Of a stretch of DNA of 64,000 nucleotides, positions 1 through 12,070 are shown piece after piece. The translations under genes were made by a program, and so were the position numbers. Source of the DNA: Welwitschia mirabilis. Its lineage: Eukaryota; Gnetophyta; Gnetopsida; Welwitschiales. Within the stretch, counting starts at the first letter, position 1, and each line of letters opens with the position of its first letter. The DNA lies in NCBI GenBank assembly GCA_051453625.1, contig JBOZIK010000001.1:145634494-145698493 (forward strand). Direction: 5' to 3'. Below the pieces are notes generated by a model. The model was not told where the DNA came from, made no database searches, and saw nothing but the letters and a program-made list of their open reading frames with translations.

Positions 1-158
1 GCTCTTATGATTAAAAAAGGTGGCCTAAGTAAAGGTGTTATGAAAAACCCATTCTATAACCAAGGCAAAATGGAAACCTAAAGATGAAATGATGTAGAAG
101 TACTCATTTTTATTTGAACTTTTGTTTTTAGGAGGAAACTTATTTAAGAGGGGAAGGA
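1..158 (+). pseudogene. 3' end of Ty3/gypsy (Tekay-like) pol
   Basis: Reading one plus frame gives a degenerate pol C-terminus: a block like the chromodomain-like tail of Tekay/Del elements (L-x-K-T-H-S-I-x-K-A-K-W then K-D-E-M-M, where the family has VLWRNH...EEATWE...DEM). A Phe/Leu-rich stretch and a G-G-N-x-F-x-R-G-R ending follow before the polypurine tract. In-frame stops replace two residues, so it is not functional. It is the last part of an element whose body lies left of the window. The clade assignment rests on the tail motif and on the LTR that starts with TGTAACACCC, both typical of this lineage; exact clade is inferred. Confidence 0.7.
146..158 (+). other. Polypurine tract of the Tekay-like element
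   Basis: A run of 13 purines (AAGAGGGGAAGGA) lies directly before TGTAACACCC. This is the expected plus-strand primer next to a 3' LTR, and it fixes the orientation of the element as plus. Confidence 0.8.
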
Positions 159-3100
159 TGTAACACCCTAATTATTGGCTTGTTAATTTTATCTATACTT
201 ATCATTAGGGTTGTAACTTTGTAAGCTTATAGTATAGTATTCTCATTGGTAAGTATTGTCATCTCCTTAATATTATACACCTATTTAAGTATACTTAGAC
301 TCATTATATGATGTTATGATTATTTTTCTCTACTTTTGTATTGTTCTTAATTTAACACTTATAAGTATGATTTTTCTTTACGTGGCAGATTAAGTATAAT
401 ACCTAATATAATTTTTGAGTATAGGCTTAATGCTAACATTCTAATTTTAATTACTTAAAGGTAGTTAGGCTTACATAAATATTAATAAAAATTAGACCTT
501 GGAAAGTTATGCAAATATGTTTATGTAATTTAAAATATATTAAAAAATGTTTTGAAAAGGAATAATCAAAGAATAAATAATATATTTTATTAATCACTTC
601 AATGTCTTGCTAATTTACATGGTGTAAGTTAAATACTAATAAAATAAAGTAATTTTTTAATTAGCTTGATAAAATAGCAGCATGCATGAGACATTACTAC
701 ATGTTTTAAACCTTGCATTGTTTTTACCATATGGTTGGAGAAGATAGATTACGAGTGAAGTAGCCCTAAGATTATTAGCGGAAAAGGTTTCAATTGTAAT
801 GGTTGCTTTATTCTTTGAACAAAAATCTAGGAAAAGTTTGGAACATAGAAGAAATCAATTGTTAACAAAACCTCATCTCAAGAACTGTCAGTTGAATCTT
901 GAAATTTTCATTGCATTTAAGTTCTATTAGAACTTTCCTTCAAGTTAGTTAGATTGTATCTTATGAATTATTATTTCATTGAACATTATTTAAAAATGAG
1001 AAATGGGTTCATTTGAGCATACTTAGCTAATTTACTTGAGAAGTAGCATTTCTTTTAGAGCTATTAGCTGTGTAATGTTTTTCTGAAATTTTGTGATTTA
1101 GTTAAACAATCTCAAGACTAGGTAGTGTTTTTAGTTACCAAGGAATTATTCTTTACACATTCTTAATTTTACACAAATGGGAAAAATGCTTATTGTCAAA
1201 TAATCTATACATTGTATCTTTATTTTTCTTGTTTAGATTTTACCCTTTATTTAAGTATAAAGGGAGTATATGAACATACATGAAATGTATTGGTTAAAGA
1301 AAGGACTTGGATTTGTTTTCTTTTTTGGAAAGAAAGACTTAGGAAATTGTAAGATTTACGATTTGAATAGATTTCTTTTTAGGTTTAAGTTAGCAAAAGT
1401 CTTAATCTATCTTTCTAAACAAAGTAATGACAAACTTGATAAAGTAAACCCTAGGAATGCGTATAGGTTACGAATAAGTAAACTATGAGACATTGATATT
1501 ACCTTGAGTGAAAAATCAAGTTGTAAATCTTACATCTGCGTGAACAAAACCTAAGACTAGAAATAATATATTTTTAGAAACAGTAGTCTATAAAATAAAT
1601 AAATAAAAATATTTATTCTAAAATTACGGATTTTTAAAAGGAGTTTAAGATTATCGGAGGAAAACGTTTTCTAAAATAGAATTTTAACATTAAAAAATGT
1701 ATAACAATGAAGAATTAATGGAGTAATGAAAAAAATGTAAAATATACAACATTTGAGAACAAAGGAAGCATCCAAACTCAAAAAACCGGAAGAGGTAACA
1801 TTCTACCAGAAAACATTTGAAGCAACATTCTGTAATAGAGAAATAAAGATACAAAGAAACTAAAATTTGAAGCAACATTCATTCTATGAATGTTTCTGAA
1901 ACTATGGAATCAAAACACAGATAAAAATAAGAACGGAAAGCAAAAAATGAAAAAGAAAAAACCTTCATTAAAAATCCTAGGGCTACCGCTGTCCTGCTAG
2001 TGCTCTAACTCCACGTTTTAAGGCCATTCCTAGAGGAAATGGCTAAAATGAGTAGGCCATATTTTCCATTAGAGAAAATTCCATTGTTGAAGCGCCAAAA
2101 TGTTGAGGAAAGAAAGAAAATGTTAAGGGTTTAGGGCAGCCAACATGCGAGAGGAGAGGCAAGAACATAGGGTTGAAGATTGAGAAATGATAGGATAGAA
2201 AGGAGGGTGTGGTTGGCTTGCTAAGGTTTTGAGAGGCGAGTGCATGGTAGATAAGTGGACATCAATGGAGGTAACACTTGGCACACATGCCTTAGATCAA
2301 CTTTAGATAGGCAGTGAGCTTGACAACCATGTAAAACTAAGGTAATTCATTAAAAAAAAGTAATAATAAATAAAGAAACAAAACAACAATAATTATTAGG
2401 TTGGTTAGTAGTTTCTTAATAAAGTTGAGAAAACTAAGTATAGCTTGCATTGATAATGATAATAATAAGGAAACAATGCATTTTAATTATGATAGTTAGT
2501 GGCTATGGTGGTTAGAAGAATAAAGGAAAACTATTTAGGTGTAGGTGCTAGGTATGAGAGGGGAAATGTACCCTTATGGATTAGATTAAAAGTATACAAA
2601 TATGAATTTAAATAAATAACTTAGGTAGTGATATGCTATCACTTACATATTTATAGTCCTTTATAAATAATTGGTAAAGAAAATATATATGTTGAGATAA
2701 GATTTATAAAGTTATTTAATAAGGTAAGAGGTAACTTTAGTAAGCCTCTAATCAAGAAATGATGGATCAAGGATAAAACTTTAATTTCTTCAGTAATGAT
2801 ATATAACTGAAATGTAATAAGTAAGTGTATAGTGCATTATAACCTTGTTAGCCCTAAAATGTAGCATGATGGCTTAATTATTTGATAAATTGTTTAATGC
2901 AATGCGAGATGAGTTTAATATCTAATTGTAAATTAGTAACCAAGGTACATTGATAATAATAATTACTATTTTTCTTATTATTGTGAAATGTCGTGATGAC
3001 ATATGAAAATAGTATATATTTTCAGATTGTATATTAGATTCTTATAGTTATTTTTATCCATGTTTTTCTATCATTGGTTATTATTCATCTATACTAGATC

Positions 3101-4230
3101 CTAATTAATCCATATCTTTGATTCAGTGGCATATGGGCATATAGTTTTGGTATTTTTATCTAATACAAATTATCTATCTCTACATTTACTGTATGATATT
3201 GTAAAACATGCAGTTTAATATATCCCTACCTTCAATGAAAGCATATATGAATGATTTATGTTGGAAGATTGACCTTCATGGCTAAGAAGTCATGATTTAC
3301 CTAGAGAAGGATGGGATCCATTGAGGAGTAAGATATATGGTTAATCTGTGGCATGTGGTTATGAATGGCTAATTAGTGGAAGCTTGGCTACATGTCTGAG
3401 AGGTCATGTTTTGGCCAATGACGGGAAAACCTTGTAGGCAAGGCAATTAGACCCAGTCGATCTATAGTTGATGGTATGATATACATGATCAATCTTCATA
3501 ATAAGAAGTCATGTGATTTCCTAATAGAGGGTGTGTCTGATAGTGGTATTATATGAGATTAGTTTACATAACCCTATGTAATCGAGATATTAACTAGGAT
3601 GACCTTGGTATTATCAATATATAAACGTATGAGGTTACTAACTGTACCCCATAGTAGTGGCACATGAATGGTTGGACTAGAGCTATTTGGGACATTTTAT
3701 AGGAGGTTTTCTATATTTTGTATTCATAGTGATGGATATATATTATATAATATTTTTTAGTATTTAAATGGATTACATTATATTGCACACTAAATTTACC
3801 CCTTTTCTCACTGATGTAGATCACGTGGATCCATTAGACACTCATGAGTATTAGTGGTGATGGAGATAAGATCCAATATAAAACTTTGTGTGGTCTAGTT
3901 CCTCCAAATGAAGATATATAGTCATGGTTGCTTACTATAAGTAAATCAATCACTTAGTTAAATATCAATTTAATACATATTTTTCCTTTCATATGATTAT
4001 ATTAATTCTTTTTATATGTTAATTAGAATTATATATTTTTCTGAGATACTTGTATAAAGAAGTGGGAAGCCTAGGATAATAGGAAAAAGAGCAAGTGGCT
4101 TGTGTACGATATTTTACCTAGCTTTGTTAATATTCAAATCCTAGTAAAGAACCAAATAAGGAGATTAATTATTTTCGCTCAAAATACTTATTAACTTAGG
4201 TCAAACATCAATAAAAGACCTTTGAATTAA
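159..4230 (+). mobile_element. Long 3' LTR of the Tekay-like element
   Basis: The LTR begins TGTAACACCC immediately after the polypurine tract. Internal landmarks typical of long Tekay-type LTRs are visible: a 'tttaccccttttctcactga' block near 3,800 and a purine-rich 'ggataataggaaaaagag' block near 4,075. A relatively GC-rich island lies at about 1,970-2,300. The right end has not been resolved because there is no partner LTR in the window, so the end coordinate is approximate. Small open frames inside (1,270-1,488 on plus, 1,690-1,878 on minus) show no domain and are not called as genes. Confidence 0.55.
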
Positions 4231-5414
4231 AGCAATAACTTTGTACTTATTTATTACTACCACCAAGAAAGCCAAAGTGTTCTTGTAAAATGACTTATAA
4301 ATCCAATTTCAAACCTTTTAATGAACTCTTATTGGCTAAATCTGAGAATTAAAATGAGTTGTTATGATGAACAATTGCTTAATATAAGGCTTATATTGAA
4401 GCCATGAAATCTAATCTCAAAGGTATTACAAACGCTAATCTTTTCTTGTGTAGAAAGTATTAGGTAGTCTCTTTCAATTTTATTCTTAGTAGTTGGGTAG
4501 GAATTAGTATGATCATATGTATGGACATTACTATGTTCATATAGCAGTTCCCTGTGTCCTCTTCCAAGGGGATTTTCAGTGATGATCATTTTGTATCATC
4601 TATAGTAGTTTCACTTGATTTTTATCTACAAAAGGAATTTCTTATTTAATATTCTAATAACATGTCTTTATCCCCTATGTTCTAAATGCTTTTACCATTT
4701 TAGTCTTTGTTTTAGAAAAAAAATAATGAAATTTATGGGTAAAATTTGAGTTTAGTATAAAACATTTCCTATAGAAATATGTTAGGCATAAATCCTAAGT
4801 TATAAAACTAAGCTAAAAGAAAAATCTAATCTTATAATGGATACATAAAAATTATTTAACTCTTAAATTGAAAAAGTCATATTAAAAAACATCTTAAAAC
4901 TTGTAGATGTTAACATAATTGATTATACACATGAGAGTTTTTATATATTTCCTACATAATATGTGTCTAATATGGAATTATAATAAAGGTTAAGCATGAA
5001 TAAATAGTAACTATGAAGCTTACCTTTAAATGAAGAATGTATATGAACTTTAGAGATTTAGCATTATGATTAAGGAAATAATTTTCGACCACCCTATAAT
5101 AATTAAATGTAATAAATTACTTTATATCATTTACATTATTATAATTGAAATTTTTCTTGAAGAATAAGATATAGAAAATATGTCATAATCATTTGGAAAT
5201 GTTATGATATAAAAGAATATCATTTAATACTCTTATTAATCATAAGATCAAGAGGATTTCTTAGATCTATATCCTGTTGTATGCAATATCCATGATACTC
5301 AATATAATATCATTATGTTTTGTATTATAAAACATATTATAACATAGGATGTTATTGTCTCATATCCTATTTCTTAATCTTACTATTATAACTTTAAGGA
5401 GATAGAAGATACAT
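4231..5414. other. Unassigned AT-rich stretch
   Basis: Between the Tekay-like LTR and the AT1 5' LTR. I see no coding signal, tRNA, tandem repeat or recognisable element end. It may be the remaining part of the preceding LTR or older decayed repeat sequence. Confidence 0.4.
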
Positions 5415-6645
5415 CATGATAAAATATAAAAACTAATATTTATCTTAAGTCATTAAGGTTAATTTAGCATAATCAAGTTCTACTTTACATGGTTTTATGC
5501 ATTTACCTTGATCTATGTTGTTCAGCCTATAAAACGCTAATATTCTAATTTAATTGGTTGATTTTTCAAGTTTGTAATAAGCTTAGAAGAAGTTCAAACT
5601 TATTAGAACACTAACACTCCAAGTTTCTCCTAATAAAAACACCAGTCAACTAATGAATTTCATGTTCTTTTTTACATGCAAATATCAAGACTGTTTGAGC
5701 TATTGGTAAATTAGTTTAAAGTTGTTGAGAATTATGTAGCATTACAAAAACCTAATCCTAAGAATAAATTATAATGTATAAAAGGTTGCTTTAGCCTTAG
5801 GAGTTTTAAATATTTGTGTGATTTTTAGAATTATGGAGAAGAATAGTAAGCATGTCTTCTTTCTCAGATTTTCTTTAGGGATGAACTAGACCTTAAGGTT
5901 AGTATAACATTTCAAGCACTAACTTGAATCTTTATTTCATGTAGAATTTATTCTATTACTATAATAAAGGATTAAATTTATTTAATCTATTTTTGTAATC
6001 TCAAGTGTGGGTATTTTTCATACTTATAATACTTAATATGAATTAAGATATGTTAAGCTCTTCTATGTTTCTGAGTGATTTTCTTTGTATTAATCTTAGT
6101 CTATAGTTGCTATAATTTGATGTTCTTTGGGAGTGATATTTTACTTTTCATGCTTTTGAAGTGGTCTATGAGAGATAATGTGATCTAGAATCTTCATGAA
6201 CACTTATGTAGTAAATGATATTATATCACCATGATTGAGCTTTAATAAAGGCTTAAAATGATTCCTATAGAATAATTATAGAACAAGTCTATTTTCATTT
6301 ATATTATTATTATTATTATGGTCATGCTAGTTGTTAAGGACTATGCCTCATTCTTAGCTTAATTTATTAGCTTATAACACCCTTTTTCTTTTATGCTCTT
6401 GCAACACTCAATCACTCTATGATAGTTATGAAACTAGTTTTTTCTCAAGTCTTACCATATTAACAACTATATATTATCCTTTAGGAAGAATAACACAAGG
6501 GTTATACTTCAAATAGAAGTCTTAGTAATATTGGTAAAAGTTGATTTTTTTTTTACTTTATTAGGATTTATATCCTAAGATGATCTTTGAAACTCAAAAG
6601 AATCACAATGATATAAAGCATAGAAAAATTCAATCCACAATATCA
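5415..6645 (+). repeat. AT1 5' LTR
   Basis: Aligns along its length with the split copy at 33,024-33,816 and 40,754-~41,080. Shared blocks include 'ttaatttagcat' near 5,460, the TATA region near 5,777, and 'tattattatggtcatgcta' near 6,310. The start is degenerate (CATGATAAAA against TGTGATAAAA in the 3' copy). The end is placed at ...atatca, just before TTGGCACC. The two copies differ at many positions, so the element is old. A short ATT microsatellite lies near 6,302-6,318. Confidence 0.8.
5777..5784 (+). promoter_or_regulatory. LTR TATA box
   Basis: TATAAAAG followed by GTTGCTTTAGCC. The same element is at 33,409-33,416 in the 3' LTR copy (TATAAAAG followed by GTCACTTTTGGCC), so it is a conserved part of the LTR promoter. 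Confidence 0.6.
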
Positions 6646-6647
6646 TT

Positions 6648-6667
6648 TTGGCACCATTAATAGGAAT
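6648..6667 (+). other. AT1 primer-binding site
   Basis: TTGGCACCATTAATAGGAAT matches the usual Athila/Tat site TTGGCGCCGTTGCCGGGGA after C-to-T/G-to-A decay. It lies 2 nt beyond the LTR end. Confidence 0.75.
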
Positions 6668-8439
6668 AATGAAATAACAGTTATAATTGAGCATACAAAA
6701 CATTTCTACTTGTACTCAATTATTTCCTTACTCTTTTTCTTTTATTGTTCATTATACTAATCCTTTTCTAGTGGAATCCAAACTGATCCTTTTTATCTTT
6801 ATTTTTATAGTGGTCCATTTCCCATGCTGTTTTTTCTTCATTTTTCTTTCTATTTCTATAATTTACTTTTAGTTATACTACTCCACTTCTAGTGCAATTT
6901 ACATTCTTAGAATTTACATTCTAGCAATGTACATATCTGAAATTTTTCAATTATAATGATTCATTTTTAGTGCCCTTTTATTTTTATTTATTTATTTTTT
7001 TATAATTTTATTTNNNNNNNNNNNNNNNNNNNNNNNNNNNNNNNNNNNNNNNNNNNNNNNNNNNNNNNNNNNNNNNNNNNNNNNNNNNNNNNNNNNNNNN
7101 NNNNNNNNNNNNNNNNNNNNNNNNNNNNNNNNNNNNNNNNNNNNNNNNNNNNNNNNNNNNNNNNNNNNNNNNNNNNNNNNNNNNNNNNNNNNNNNNNNNN
7201 NNNNNNNNNNNNNNNNNNNNNNNNNNNNNNNNNNNNNNNNNNNNNNNNNNNNNNNNNNNNNNNNNNNNNNNNNNNNNNNNNNNNNNNNNNNNNNNNNNNN
7301 NNNNNNNNNNNNNNNNNNNNNNNNNNNNNNNNNNNNNNNNNNNNNNNNNNNNNNNNNNNNNNNNNNNNNNNNNNNNNNNNNNNNNNNNNNNNNNNNNNNN
7401 NNNNNNNNNNNNNNNNNNNNNNNNNNNNNNNNNNNNNNNNNNNNNNNNNNNNNNNNNNNNNNNNNNNNNNNNNNNNNNNNNNNNNNNNNNNNNNATTTTT
7501 ATTTATTTATTTTTTTATAATTTTATTTTTCATATTGGTTTATTTCTAGTACCCTTTTTCTTTATTTTTAGCATTTCTTTCTTTTCTTTATTGTAATTTC
7601 TTTTTATTTTCATTTTCTATTAAATTTAGTATATTAAGTTTTTTGTATAGGACTAACTATGTTTTGAAAAGTTTTTGAAGAGAAAACTTTTTGTAGTTTT
7701 TCTTCTTATTTTCTTTTCTCTTCATCTTCCTCATTTTTCACAAGTCTTAAAGATGTCAAAGAAATTATTTTTTGGAAGACTCTTTTTCTTATTTTCTCAT
7801 TTTAATTTTTGTACTATATTTTTACATTACTTTTAGTACATTTTGCATTTAGGCATTATAGTCTTGTCCATTTTTATTATTTTCCACATTATATGGCATT
7901 TTAGCATTTTTACTTTCTAGTTGCATTCATCTTTGAACTTGTCATACTTTTGTTTACTAATCACTTCATTCTTATATCATAGTTAAGTAGCATCTGTTAT
8001 CTTCTTCTTAACCCATTTTTTCATAATAAACTAGTGGCATTACCTTCACTTACTAATGTCATTAGTCCTTTCTTTAGTTTATCTTTCATATTTCATTGAT
8101 CCCCTTTCTAGGATCTTATAAAATGTTTTGTAGCTTGGTAAGCCTAAAAAATTAAAAAAAAGTGCATGAAATGAAAACATAATCATAATAAATAATTAAA
8201 CCATATTAGCCTAGACCTCACATAAATTCAAAGTTAAATCATGAAGGTAGGCTATTTTTCAAGAGCCCTTCATAGGAGAGATATAACTAGAACAACATGG
8301 AGTAAAAAAAAAACTATCACACTTTAACTTTTTATAAAGTAACTTTGACACAAAATAATCTTAATAAATCCTAAAAGAGTATCTTCAACCTTAATGCTTG
8401 GAAACTTCATCATGTATAGTTTAGCCTCCTAAGTCTTAC
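6668..8439 (+). other. AT1 untranslated leader, T-rich
   Basis: Pyrimidine-rich, low-complexity sequence with no convincing coding frame. A block near 6,750-6,790 (ending ...gtggaatccaaactgatcc) resembles the leader of element U near 51,965-52,000, which supports common ancestry. The open frame at 6,687-6,872 is a run of Phe/Ser/Ile codons from T-rich DNA. Contains an N gap at 7,014-7,494. Confidence 0.6.
7014..7494. other. Assembly gap (481 N) with duplicated flanks
   Basis: The 34 bases before the gap (6,980-7,013) are identical to the 34 bases after it (7,495-7,528). The flanks probably overlap, so the gap may be spurious, although low-complexity T-rich sequence weakens this case. Confidence 0.8.
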
Positions 8440-9929
8440 AGGATTGAATTTAAACCTATCATCATTTAATTATTATCACACTTTTATAATTTAATATTTG
8501 AAGATTTTTATTTTCATTTTAAGGAGTTTGAATGTATTCTCTACATAATCCCTTAGAATTCCAACACATTAGACTCACTTAGATTGATTCTTTTCTTGTT
8601 TTTTTTCTTAAGGTAAAAGTGAAGCATTACTTTTGCATATTCAAACCCATCTTGATTACCATTTGGGATGACCTCAACTGAGATTTTATCAAGATTTTAT
8701 TTTCTAGTGATAAGAAACATGTCCTTAGAAAAGAAGTTATGAGTTTTTAGTAAAAGAACCATGAAAAGCTTTTCTAGGATTTAGAATATCTTAATGATTT
8801 TCTCTTCAAGTATCCTCTACATAATTTTGAGTAGCATAGATTCATAAGTTATTTTTTCAAAGGTCTTTCCTCAAACCATGAACAAGTTATAGAGATGATA
8901 TATAGGAGAAATTTCTTAAACCTAGCAATAGATAAAGTCTAGAATTTCTTAAAAGCTATCTTTGAGAGTTTTAATAACTAATAAAATCTTGATAGGCCAT
9001 CTAGATCATACTAGGCTATCAAGATAATGCATATCTTTAGGTTTCTAAACAACATTGAGATCCATAACTAATTAGATTAATTTTCTAAGCTTGAATCTCT
9101 TAAAAACCCATTAAAGATATTTATTCCTTAAACTAGTTATTTTTTTGATCTTGTATATACTCATGAGATCTCAAAATGCCCTTCCACATCCATGTTCTAA
9201 GATGTGATAAAGAATCAAGTAAATTTCATAAGATAAACATGGTAAAATCAAAGAGTTAATAACCCTTACTTTACTACTTGTAACTCTAGTTAAAGGAATC
9301 ACCAAAATGTTTTACAAAGATAAGACAAATATAACCAAGCTTCTATGAGTTAATCTCAAAACTAATATCCTTTATCATCATCTTTTAATCATCAAAATCA
9401 TCAACTCTCATCTTCTAAAAGTCAACACTCTTCATTACATTCTTTGGAAGATACCCTTAAGAGATCTATGAAAGCCCAAACTCAAATTAATAATAGACAA
9501 TAATTATTTAATTAACAAACCTCTTCCATATTACAAACATTAGAATAAAACATGCAATAGTTAAGTTAAACCATCACTCACATCATTTCTTCACTCAATC
9601 CACATCTGAAGGATAAGCTTCTATCATCTTGTGAATTAAATAGCAATAGTTGTAAGTCATATATATGATAGAGGATATACATGTTGAGGAAATCAATTTC
9701 ATACAACTAAGAATTGGAAAAGAAATCAATTGAAGATTTAAAAAACCACTAACATAAGATGTTGGAGTAGCTAAAAAGTTTATAGAGGATAATAAAGTGG
9801 AGAATAAACAAAACCATAAATTCCTCCATACAAATAGGTCTTTTCTTCTCCTTAATAATTTAGAAAGGAGTAAATACTAAATAATCAACAAGAGGCTCTT
9901 AAAATCTGTAAATAAATTAAACAAAAATT
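8440..9929 (+). pseudogene. AT1 gag (retrotransposon gag, PF03732-like)
   Basis: In plus frames with many stops, 8,540-9,000 matches the gag core of Athila/Tat elements: a Phe-Phe-Leu-Lys-x-Lys block, then I-T-I-W-D-D-L (family T-T-W-D-D-L), then K-x-V-L-R-K-E-V (family N-x-L-R-N-E-I). A F-L-F-K-Y-P-L-H-N-F segment follows where the family has L-L-R-C-P-H-H-G. Gag forms the virus-like particle. From about 9,000 to 9,930 the expected gag C-terminal/linker region is present but too decayed to name motifs. Several frameshifts and stops make it non-functional. Family match is from memory of the consensus, not from a search. Confidence 0.7.
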
Positions 9930-10440
9930 CCCTTCTTCAAAGTCATGAAGCAAGTTCCTTCCTATGTAAAATTTCTTAAGAACTTATGTACAAGTAGGAG
10001 AAGAATGAACATTAACAGTAAGGTTTTCTTACCTAACGAATGAGTTCCAATATTCAAAATTATATTCCAATAAAATGCAAAGACCAAGGATGTCCAATAT
10101 TAGTATCACCATTAAAGATTAATATATTAAGCAAGCCTTATTAGATTTATAAGTTAGAATTAATATTTTACCTTATTTCATCTATAAGAAACTTGTTTTA
10201 ATGGGCTTAAGAGAACTAGACTCAAACTTCAACTAGTTGATAATTCTCTAGATTCATATCTAGGTGTACTTGAATATCTTATTATTTAATAAAATAATTA
10301 GTACTTCTCAGTGGATTTTGTAGTGTTGAAAATGAAAAGAACAATTGACCACATAGTTTTTGTCATCTTAGCAAGATTTTTTATTGCAATATATAATTCT
10401 ATCCAACATTTTTAATGCCATTAGACAATGCCTAAGTGAA
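9930..10440 (+). pseudogene. AT1 aspartic protease remnant
   Basis: Upstream, V-K-F-L-K-N-L-C-T and a K-C-K-D-Q-G block correspond to the family's V-K-F-L-K-D-L-C-T and P-P-K-C-K-D-P-G, just before the protease. Further on, D-F-V-V-L-K-M and I-L-A-R-F-F match the family's D-F-V-V-L-D-M and I-L-G-R-P-F, the C-terminal half of a retropepsin. The catalytic D-[ST]-G segment is too decayed to be read. Protease would cleave Gag-Pol inside the particle. Non-functional. Confidence 0.65.
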
Positions 10441-10559
10441 GATGATTTTAAACACATTAATTTGTTAAAAAGTAACCCTCTTGATTTTGAGTTGTCTTCC
10501 CTTTTCCAAAATGTTTTTACTATGATCATCCATGGAGTATAATTCAAGCATTAACATTA

Positions 10560-11770
10560 ATATTGATCCCTTTATTCAGATCAAATCACTTTTTAATAAC
10601 CTCAAGTATGCTTTTTTAGGTGATAACTTAGATTTTCTAGTGGCTATTAACTCATCTTTCTCCCTTTCATAAGAGAATGTCATGTTAGATATACTAAGGA
10701 AATACAAACAATACTTCAATTGAGTAATTTTAAGTGTTAGAGGCATTAAACCAACTATTTACATGTATTATATCTATTTGGAGAGGAATTCCATATCATC
10801 CATTGAATCCCAAATACACATCAATCCAAGCTTGATGGAGGTAGTCAAAAATAAATTTATTAAGCAAAAAAATAGTCTAACACGAAGTATAGCTAGGAAA
10901 TTAGAAATCACCTTAGTGGTTAACAAACATAATGAGCTTATTCCTATAGGATTCTTATAAAGTGAAAAATGTACATTAACTATAGAAAACTTAGTGTTAT
11001 GACTAAAAAAAGAACATTTTACTCTTCCATTTTTGATTAAATTATTAAGCAACTTATTAACATCCTTTTAATTACTTCTTGGATGGATATTTAGGCTACA
11101 ACAAGATAGATATTACCTTTGAGGATTAAGAGAAAACTACATTCACTTATCCATATGGAAAGTTTGCCTATAAACATATGCCATTTGGTCTTTGTAATGC
11201 TCCTACAACTTTCCAACATTACATGCTTGGTATCTTTTTTTAGTTATTAAAATCTTGTCTAGATATCTTAATGAATGACACTTCCATTTATGGAACATCT
11301 TTAAATGATTTCCTTTATAAATTTCAACTTATTTTAGTAAGATACATTAAAAAATTCATTATTATAAATTAGAAAAAGTGCAATTTCTTGGTTAATAAAG
11401 AATTGTCTTAGGACATATAATTTATAGAAAAGGTATTCAAGTAGTACCCATCAAAGTCTCACTAATTACACATCTTTCTATCCTTGAAAACTAAAAGACA
11501 TGTGATCTTCTCTTGGCCATACAAGATACTATAGAACATTCATTTATAATTTTAGCAATATTTCTAAAACTCTTTATGATATCCTTGATAAAGATACTTC
11601 TTTTAAGTGAATACCTAATTAACAATAATCCTTTGAAGAGATTAAGAAAAACTCAGTATAACATTAATCATTAAACTAATCAACTAGATACTATTTTTTA
11701 AAATCATGTGTGATGCTAGTAATTTTATTATTCATGTAGTTTTATGTTAAAGAGTTAAGAGGAAATGATA
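10560..11770 (+). pseudogene. AT1 reverse transcriptase
   Basis: Clear RT of the Athila/Tat type. In order: L-K-Y-A-F-L-G-D (10,597-10,620), V-V-K-N-K-F near 10,845, V-V-N-K-H-N-E-L-I-P-I near 10,917, F-L-D-G-Y-x-G-Y near 11,080, E-K-T-T-F-T-x-P-Y-G and M-P-F-G-L-C-N-A-P-T-T-F-Q near 11,180-11,220, and finally C-D-A-S near 11,710. The catalytic F-M-D-D motif reads L-M-N-D (11,268-11,279), so the first active-site aspartate is asparagine. Many stops and frameshifts are present. It copied the element RNA into DNA when intact. Confidence 0.88.
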
Positions 11771-12070
11771 GTAATTAATTATGCTAGTAAAACCTTTAAT
11801 GCAAACCAGCTCAACTACACTATCACCAAAACAAAACTTCTTGTAACAATTTTTTATTTAGATAAATTTAGGTATATCTTATTGGTCCAAAAATTATAGT
11901 TAACACTAATTATTCAGCTCTTAAATATATTTTTATTAACAAATAATTTAATAATAAGTTGATTATATAAGTTCTAATCTCGTAAGAATTTGATTTAGAA
12001 ATCAAATACAAAAATGGTTTTAATAATATTAATATTAGTCATCTTTTAAGAATCCTCAAAATGTTTTACA
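11771..12070 (+). pseudogene. AT1 RNase H
   Basis: I-N-Y-A-S-K-T-L-N, L-N-Y-T-I-T-K-T-K, then F-x-L-D-K-F-R, L-K-Y near 11,920 and E-F-D-L-E-I-K near 11,990 follow the family RNase H (Y-Y-A-S-K-T-L, L-N-Y-T-T-T-E-K-E, E-F-D-L-E-I). It directly follows the RT as in all gypsy pol proteins. Degrades RNA in RNA:DNA hybrids. The conserved Glu of T-E-K-E reads Lys (T-K-T-K). Several stops. Confidence 0.8.

Noticed and set aside
1270-1488. 72-codon ORF in the left LTR
   Set aside because: No domain, Phe/Lys-rich, inside an LTR; consistent with chance in AT-rich DNA.
6300-6320. ATT microsatellite as a notable repeat
   Set aside because: Short, common in AT-rich DNA; the other LTR has a similar but imperfect run.
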